A stretch of DNA of 64,000 bases from Thiohalocapsa sp. (lineage in GTDB: Bacteria > Pseudomonadota > Gammaproteobacteria > Chromatiales > Chromatiaceae). Location: contig JAIPFF010000025.1 in the NCBI GenBank assembly GCA_021736785.1, positions 1 through 64,000 of the forward strand, in the 5' to 3' direction. The position numbers and the translations under genes are program-made. Below, piece by piece: positions 59,449-64,000 of this stretch. The notes beneath the pieces were generated by a model. That model did no database searches and had not been told where the DNA came from. It saw only the letters and a program-made list of their open reading frames with translations. Position 1 is the first letter of the stretch. Each line of letters begins with the position of its first letter.

Positions 59449-59817
59449 GTTGTAGCCTCAAGCCAACGAAATTGGACGAGCGCGAGAAGATACCAGCATT
59501 TCGTCCGCTGCGATGTGGCGGACGATGCCGGTTCGCAACGGGGGGATCGACCGATACAGACGCGCGGCTGGAGGTTGATCGGAACGCGCGATAGCCCGAG
59601 TGCCCGACGCGCCGCCGGGGCAGCAGCATGATCGCGTACGCTTCGGATACGGCCGCGGCGTCGACAGGGGGAGGGGGGCTTGCGCAGTGGTGCTTACGCT
59701 TGGCGCCCTAGGACCGGCGCGGACGTCCGCGACCCGCGCCGGGGCAGACGCGACGCCCGACAGGCGACGCGGCCCGGCGGGGACACCGGGCAGAGGAAGG
59801 TATGGCGATGGTATTGC
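59449..59817. other. Intergenic region, no gene recognised
   Basis: 369 bp between two - strand genes. It should hold the promoter of the PA2779-PA2778-sulfotransferase-EamA-glycosylase run. No other feature is apparent. Confidence 0.5.
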
Positions 59818-60606
59818 TTAGGCGTCGGCGGGCACGATGTCGCGGTAGGCGTGCCAAGTTGCGTGTCCGACCAATGGCATCGCGAGAGCGAGACCGATAT
59901 AGAAGGTCAGCAGGCCGGCACCGATGAACAGCACGATCAATGCTGCCCACAGGGTCATCGGTGCCCAGTTCACCGTGACCGCTTTGACGCTGGTACGGAT
60001 TGCGGTGAAGCCGTCCACATCCCGGTCCATCAGCATGGGTACGGACACGGCACTGATCGCATAGGCGACCCAGGCCAGCACGAAGCCGACGCTGACACTG
60101 GCGAACACGAACACATTGTTCTGCCCGGACAGGAAGACCGTGCTGAAGAAGTTCTCGAGCGGCGGATGCATGCCCGTGTAGAGCAGGGCAAACAATACGA
60201 AGTTCGACATCACCCAGAGCTGCATCACGATCAGCAGGCCCGCGGTGACGACGCCGAGCTGTGCCTGATTACCTTTCCACGCCTCGAGGAAATGGCAAAA
60301 ATGCAAGGGCTCGCCGCGCTCCAGGTGGGCACTCATCTGGTACAGGCCCAGACCGATGATCGGCGCCAGCAAGTAAAAGCCCGCCGCCAGGAACGGGACG
60401 ATGAAGCCCATGTTCTCGCTGACCAGGCCGAGCGTGATCAGGCCGCTGATCAGCACCACGGCAGAGCCGTAAGTCAGGCTGTAGCGGCGCGCGCTCATCA
60501 TGTCTTTCCAGCCTTTTTCGATCCACTGCCAAGGGTGGGCCAGCGTGATGCGGTTGACTTGGATATCGTGTTGCCGAGTTGGCTCGGCGACCGCAGTGTT
60601 GTCCAT
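59818..60606 (-). CDS. DUF2189 integral membrane protein
   Basis: A 262-aa protein of the DUF2189 family, predicted to have about six membrane segments. Family stretches are LAHPWQWIEKGWKDMM near the start, FLAAGFYLLAPIIGLGLYQMS and MPLVGHATWHAYRDIV near the end. Function is unknown; it may relate to respiratory or electron-transport complexes, but this sequence shows no cofactor motif. Confidence 0.85.
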   Translation of the reverse strand: MDNTAVAEPTRQHDIQVNRITLAHPWQWIEKGWKDMMSARRYSLTYGSAVVLISGLITLGLVSENMGFIVPFLAAGFYLLAPIIGLGLYQMSAHLERGEPLHFCHFLEAWKGNQAQLGVVTAGLLIVMQLWVMSNFVLFALLYTGMHPPLENFFSTVFLSGQNNVFVFASVSVGFVLAWVAYAISAVSVPMLMDRDVDGFTAIRTSVKAVTVNWAPMTLWAALIVLFIGAGLLTFYIGLALAMPLVGHATWHAYRDIVPADA

Positions 60607-61162
60607 GTTCGAGTCCTCCGAAGTCTTGCAATATCGATTACGTGGTTTTTCGAAGTCGCTATCGCGGGCACGGCGCTACTGTCGGTCCCGTTGCCCGATG
60701 CGGGCAAAGGTTCCGCAGGCGCCTGCCGCGAGGGGCGGGCCGACCGGCATTCTGCGCTGCGGCCGCGTTCCGTGTCGGAGCTCGGCCGACGCCCGCGCCG
60801 GTTCGTTAAGCTTGTTTTCGTGACTGCCGGCCGAGGCGGCGGCGTGCCGGAACCGCGGCCGAAGCGCGCGTGCCCCGTAGCCGCGTGAAAAACGCGGGCC
60901 GACGCTGTGCGCGTCAACCGGCGGCCGGACGGCGTCACTCTCACTCAAGTCTTGATAAAACGCAAGCAATCGGTGGTTTAGGGTTGCGCAATCTCATGGA
61001 AAACCCTAAGCGCCGATGCGTGTTGTTCCTGTAACCGTCGGGATTCAACATGGGTGCCCGCCGTTGCCTGACTTGATCTGCGCCTCGCGAACCGCAACAC
61101 AGCCTGCAATCCCATCGGCTGGTTTCCGCGCTCCGGGACGCCCATAGCAGAGCCATACCGAA
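60607..61162. other. Intergenic region, no gene recognised
   Basis: 556 bp between divergent genes. A ccgcgt-gaaaa-acgcgg hairpin at 60881-60897 lacks a T-tract. No ORF in it has a natural composition, and no RNA gene was recognised. Confidence 0.5.
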
Positions 61163-61672
61163 ATGCATGCAAAATGTCCTTTCGCTGCGCCGATCACCGT
61201 CGGGCGCGCCCATTGCCGCCATGCGCTCGAAGTGGTGCGCCGGGGCGGTTCGGAGTACGACTGTGTATCCGCGGACAGTCACGCGATTTGCGTCGAGGTC
61301 TTCGGTGCGCTGAAACGCCAGGGTCTCGAGGCTTTCGCTGTCGAGGACGACTTGACCAGCATGCCGCACAGCGTGTCTGTGAAGATCCAGACCGGTGGTC
61401 TCGACGGGCTGCGGCGGCTGCTCGGCGAAGTGCCGGCGTCCGGTTCGGCCGGAGTGGGTTCGCCTGGAGTGGGTTCGCCTGGAGCGGGTTCGCCAGGGGC
61501 GGGCGCTTCGCAGCCCGATGAGATCGAGCTCGCGGGCGCGCGCGACATCGCGGGGCTGATTGCCGCGGTCGCCGCTGCCTACGGCGGCGTTGCCTCGATC
61601 CCCTTCGCCGCCACCGCGCCCGATATGCTGAACTGCAAGCTCGAGCGCCGCGGGCGCCGGCGGGGAGGCTGA
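61163..61672 (+). CDS. Cysteine-containing unknown protein with internal Gly/Ser/Pro repeat
   Basis: A 169-aa protein of no family I recognise. Its first 85 residues are regular, with four cysteines (MHAKCPFAAPITVGRAHCRHALEVV; YDCVSADSHAICVEVF) and LTSMPHSVSVKIQTGGL. A low-complexity GVGSPGVGSPGAG spacer encoded by a 15-bp tandem repeat follows, then a short Ala-rich tail that ends 2 nt before the next start. A redox or metal-binding role is possible because the next gene is a DsbD/ScsB-type reductase, but this is context only. Confidence 0.7.
   Translation: MHAKCPFAAPITVGRAHCRHALEVVRRGGSEYDCVSADSHAICVEVFGALKRQGLEAFAVEDDLTSMPHSVSVKIQTGGLDGLRRLLGEVPASGSAGVGSPGVGSPGAGSPGAGASQPDEIELAGARDIAGLIAAVAAAYGGVASIPFAATAPDMLNCKLERRGRRRGG
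61451..61495. repeat. In-frame 15-bp minisatellite within the unknown gene
   Basis: ggagtgggttcgcct occurs twice exactly and once as ggagcgggttcgcca, with a fourth degenerate unit. Each copy adds five residues (G-V/A-G-S-P), so length changes stay in frame. Confidence 0.9.
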
Positions 61673-61674
61673 GC

Positions 61675-63873
61675 ATGCCGTGCGCGCGGGCGGAGCAATC
61701 TCCGCGCATGCCCCGGGGAGCGCCGGGGCAGCGTGCTCGAGCTGTGCTGCTTTTGCTCGGCTTGCTGTTGCTCGCGGCGCCGCCGGCGCCGTCTTGGTCC
61801 GCCGCCAGTCGCGTCACCACCGAGCACGTGACGGCTCGACTGGTCACCGAGCGCAGCGTCGTCGCCCCCGGCGAGTCGGTGGACGCGGCGCTGGTGCTCG
61901 ACTTGCGTCCCGGCTGGCATACCTACTGGCGCAATCCCGGCGATTCCGGCGAGCCGCCGCGCATCGACTGGCGCTTGCCCGCCGGCGTCGAGGCCGGGCC
62001 GATCCGCTGGCCGCTGCCGGAGCGCATTCCGGTCGGGCCGCTGGCCAATTACGGCTATTCGGGCCGTGCGATCCATCTGGTAGAACTGCGCGTGGCCGAC
62101 GATTGGCCCGTCGGCGAGCCGATCGCTGTCGTTGCCGAGGCGTACTGGCTCGTTTGCGAAGAGGCATGCATTCCGGAGCAGAGTCGCTTCGCGCTGCGTC
62201 TCGATACGGCCGCCAGGTCCGGTCCCGCGGACGCCGCCGTCGCCGACGTTTTCGGCGCCGCCCGCGCGGCGCTGCCGTTGCCCGGCAGCGTGGCGGCGAG
62301 TTTCTCCCGCGATGGCGGCCTGCTGCGGCTCGAAGTCCCCGTGGCGGCCCTGCGGGCCCGGTTGTCGCTGCCGGAAGATTTTCAGATCGCCGATGTCGCC
62401 TTTTTTTCCGACGCATGGGGCTTGATCGAGCATGCCGCCGAGCAGCGATGGCATGCGCGCGACGAGCGGTTGGTCGTCGATCTCGTCCCCGGCGCCGCGC
62501 CGCCCGATGTCGAGCCGGCGGGACTTCTGGTGATCGAAACGCCCGATGGGCCTCGTGGCGTGCATGTCGATGCCGGTGCGTCCGCCGGCGCCGCGCCGGC
62601 CCTCGACCCCGAGGCGTTCGATACTGCCTCGCTCGGGCTTCCCGGCGCGCTGCTGCTCGCGCTGCTCGGTGGTCTGGTGCTCAATCTCATGCCTTGCGTC
62701 TTCCCGGTGCTCGCCATCAAGGCACTCGGTTTCGCGCGCCAGGGCGGCGCGCCGCTGCGCGAGCGCGCTCTGCACGGGATCGCCTATACGGCAGGCGTGC
62801 TGACCTTCTTCGCTGTCGTCGCCGCGCTGTTGCTGGCGCTTCGGGGGGCGGGTTTCGCTGTTGGTTGGGGCTTTCAACTGCAGTCGCCGCTTTTCGTCGC
62901 GCTCATGGCCTACTTGTTCCTGCTGCTCGGGCTTTCTCTGGCCGGTGCCGTGACCATCGGCACCGGACTGATGGGGATCGGCGGCGGTCTCGAAACCGGC
63001 CGCGGCCATGCCGGCGCTTTCGCCACCGGCGGCCTCGCGGCGCTGGTCGCCGCGCCTTGCACGGCGCCGTTCATGGGGGCAGCGCTCGGTTATGCCGTGA
63101 CGCTGCCATGGCTCCCGGCGCTGACCATCGTGCTCGCCCTGGGTGTCGGAATGGCGCTGCCCTTTCTGCTGTTGACGCTGGTGCCGGGGCTCGCCGGGCG
63201 ACTGCCGCGGCCGGGTCCGTGGATGGAACGCCTGAAGCAATTGCTCGCATTCCCGATGTTCGCGACCGCCGCTTGGCTTGTTTGGGTACTGAGCGTGCAG
63301 GTGGGATCCGACGGCGTTGCCGCCGTGCTGGCCGGCATGCTGCTGCTGGCGCTCTCGCTCTGGGCTCTGGAGCAAACGCGACACGCAAGCAGCGCGGTGC
63401 GTCGTGGTGTCGGCGCGCTCGCCGTGCTCGGCATCGGCACCGCGCTTTGGCTCGGGGCCGCCACCGAGCGGCAGACCGCGCCGCGGCACGACGCTCTGGC
63501 GGGCGAGATGCCGCCGGCGTCGCACACCGGGCTATCCGGCGTCGCCTACAGCGCCGATGTGCTGAGCGGGGCGCTGGCGGCCGGGCGGCCGGTCTTCGTC
63601 AATATGACCGCGGCCTGGTGTATCACCTGCCTCGTCAATGAGCGCGTCGCGCTGAGCAGCGCTCGGGTGGCGCGTGCCTTTGTCCGGCGCGATGTGCTCT
63701 ATTTGAAAGGCGATTGGACGAATCGCGATCCGGACATCACGCGCTACCTATCCGGGTTCGGACGCAACGGCGTGCCGATCTACGTTTTCTATCCGCCGGG
63801 CCGGCAACCCGAGGTGCTGCCGCAACTGCTGACTGAATCGCTGGTGCTCGCGACCCTCGGCGACGACACCTGA
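61675..63873 (+). CDS. DsbD/ScsB-type thiol:disulfide interchange reductase
   Basis: A 732-aa inner-membrane protein that moves electrons from cytoplasmic thioredoxin to the periplasm. It has an N-terminal signal, a periplasmic domain (to about 300) with a VCEEACIPEQ cysteine pair, eight membrane segments carrying MPCVFPVLAIKALGF and APCTAPFMGAALG, and a C-terminal thioredoxin domain with TAAWCITCLVNE. The N-terminal domain resembles ScsB more than E. coli DsbD. The ATG at 61675 follows a GGGAGG ribosome site and is 2 nt past the upstream stop. It could supply reductant to copper or arsenic-stress proteins, or to cytochrome maturation. Confidence 0.9.
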   Translation: MPCARAEQSPRMPRGAPGQRARAVLLLLGLLLLAAPPAPSWSAASRVTTEHVTARLVTERSVVAPGESVDAALVLDLRPGWHTYWRNPGDSGEPPRIDWRLPAGVEAGPIRWPLPERIPVGPLANYGYSGRAIHLVELRVADDWPVGEPIAVVAEAYWLVCEEACIPEQSRFALRLDTAARSGPADAAVADVFGAARAALPLPGSVAASFSRDGGLLRLEVPVAALRARLSLPEDFQIADVAFFSDAWGLIEHAAEQRWHARDERLVVDLVPGAAPPDVEPAGLLVIETPDGPRGVHVDAGASAGAAPALDPEAFDTASLGLPGALLLALLGGLVLNLMPCVFPVLAIKALGFARQGGAPLRERALHGIAYTAGVLTFFAVVAALLLALRGAGFAVGWGFQLQSPLFVALMAYLFLLLGLSLAGAVTIGTGLMGIGGGLETGRGHAGAFATGGLAALVAAPCTAPFMGAALGYAVTLPWLPALTIVLALGVGMALPFLLLTLVPGLAGRLPRPGPWMERLKQLLAFPMFATAAWLVWVLSVQVGSDGVAAVLAGMLLLALSLWALEQTRHASSAVRRGVGALAVLGIGTALWLGAATERQTAPRHDALAGEMPPASHTGLSGVAYSADVLSGALAAGRPVFVNMTAAWCITCLVNERVALSSARVARAFVRRDVLYLKGDWTNRDPDITRYLSGFGRNGVPIYVFYPPGRQPEVLPQLLTESLVLATLGDDT

Positions 63874-64000
63874 GGGCCCGTGGAGCATGCGCTTTGCGAT
63901 GCGCGCCGAGCGAGGGCGGCCGCGCTCTGCGTCGACGCGCTTGGCGTCGCGCGCCTGTGCGTCGCGCCGGCGTTCTGCGTCAGGGGTTGCCCGGGCCTCG

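Noticed and set aside
61579-63525. 648-aa - strand and 653-aa + strand ORFs over the DsbD/ScsB-type gene
   Set aside because: Both are Arg/Gly/His-rich frames created by high GC opposite a gene with clear motifs.

Overview
The window is a GC-rich bacterial chromosome segment. Its conserved gene orders (guaB-guaA-tadA divergent from xseA; ndk-rlmN-pilF-rodZ-hisS-yfgM-bamB-der; pstCAB-phoU; prmB-hemN) point to a gammaproteobacterium. A complete glycine-to-betaine methylation operon (GSMT plus SDMT) together with PA0069-, PA2778- and PA2779-type genes fits a halophilic or haloalkaliphilic member of the Ectothiorhodospiraceae or relatives. That placement is an inference; no rRNA or tRNA gene is visible.

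Layout. 1-5.3 kb: phosphate uptake genes pstC-pstA-pstB-phoU (+ strand), with unusually long permeases. 5.3-6.6 kb: periplasmic disulfide pair dsbA/dsbB (-). 6.7-15.3 kb: a large arsenic island, all on the - strand: ArsR, a PstS-like binding protein, an exported rhodanese, GAPDH, ArsJ fused to a membrane-fusion-protein-like tail, an ArsP-like permease, a GDCCVxC protein, a small thioredoxin and ACR3. It encodes two arsenic exits: arsenate through 1-arseno-3-phosphoglycerate (GAPDH then ArsJ), and arsenite through ACR3. 15.5-21.2 kb: tadA, guaA, guaB and xseA. 21.4-25.1 kb: a loose cluster of an autoinducer-synthase-like acyltransferase, a ThiF/E1-like adenylyltransferase and a nitroreductase-like protein. 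25.3-33.4 kb: the der-to-ndk housekeeping run, lacking ispG at its usual place.

33.9-42.4 kb: a DHH phosphoesterase, a PA0069-type radical SAM protein, then a + strand run of DJ-1/PfpI, gamma-glutamylcyclotransferase, OsmC, a TRPM-type SLOG protein and an overlapping Rossmann-RyR-SLOG protein, followed by a perfect 10-bp tandem repeat, a methyltransferase, a thioredoxin and a DUF1249 protein. 42.7-48.6 kb: a stand-alone iscR with a strong terminator, an orphan sensor kinase, prmB, a 107-aa unknown and hemN. 48.6-53.2 kb: an acyl-CoA ligase, a retropepsin-like protease, an NTF2-like protein and the betaine operon. 53.9-64 kb: hypothetical proteins, a deoxyinosine/uracil glycosylase, an EamA transporter, a sulfotransferase, PA2778/PA2779-type proteins, a DUF2189 membrane protein, a Cys-rich unknown and a DsbD/ScsB-type reductase.

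The least ordinary items are the ArsJ-adaptor fusion within an extended arsenic island, the SLOG/RyR nucleotide-sensor pair attached to a redox-stress operon, and the acyltransferase/E1-like/nitroreductase cluster. Functions come from motif recognition by eye; no database search was run.
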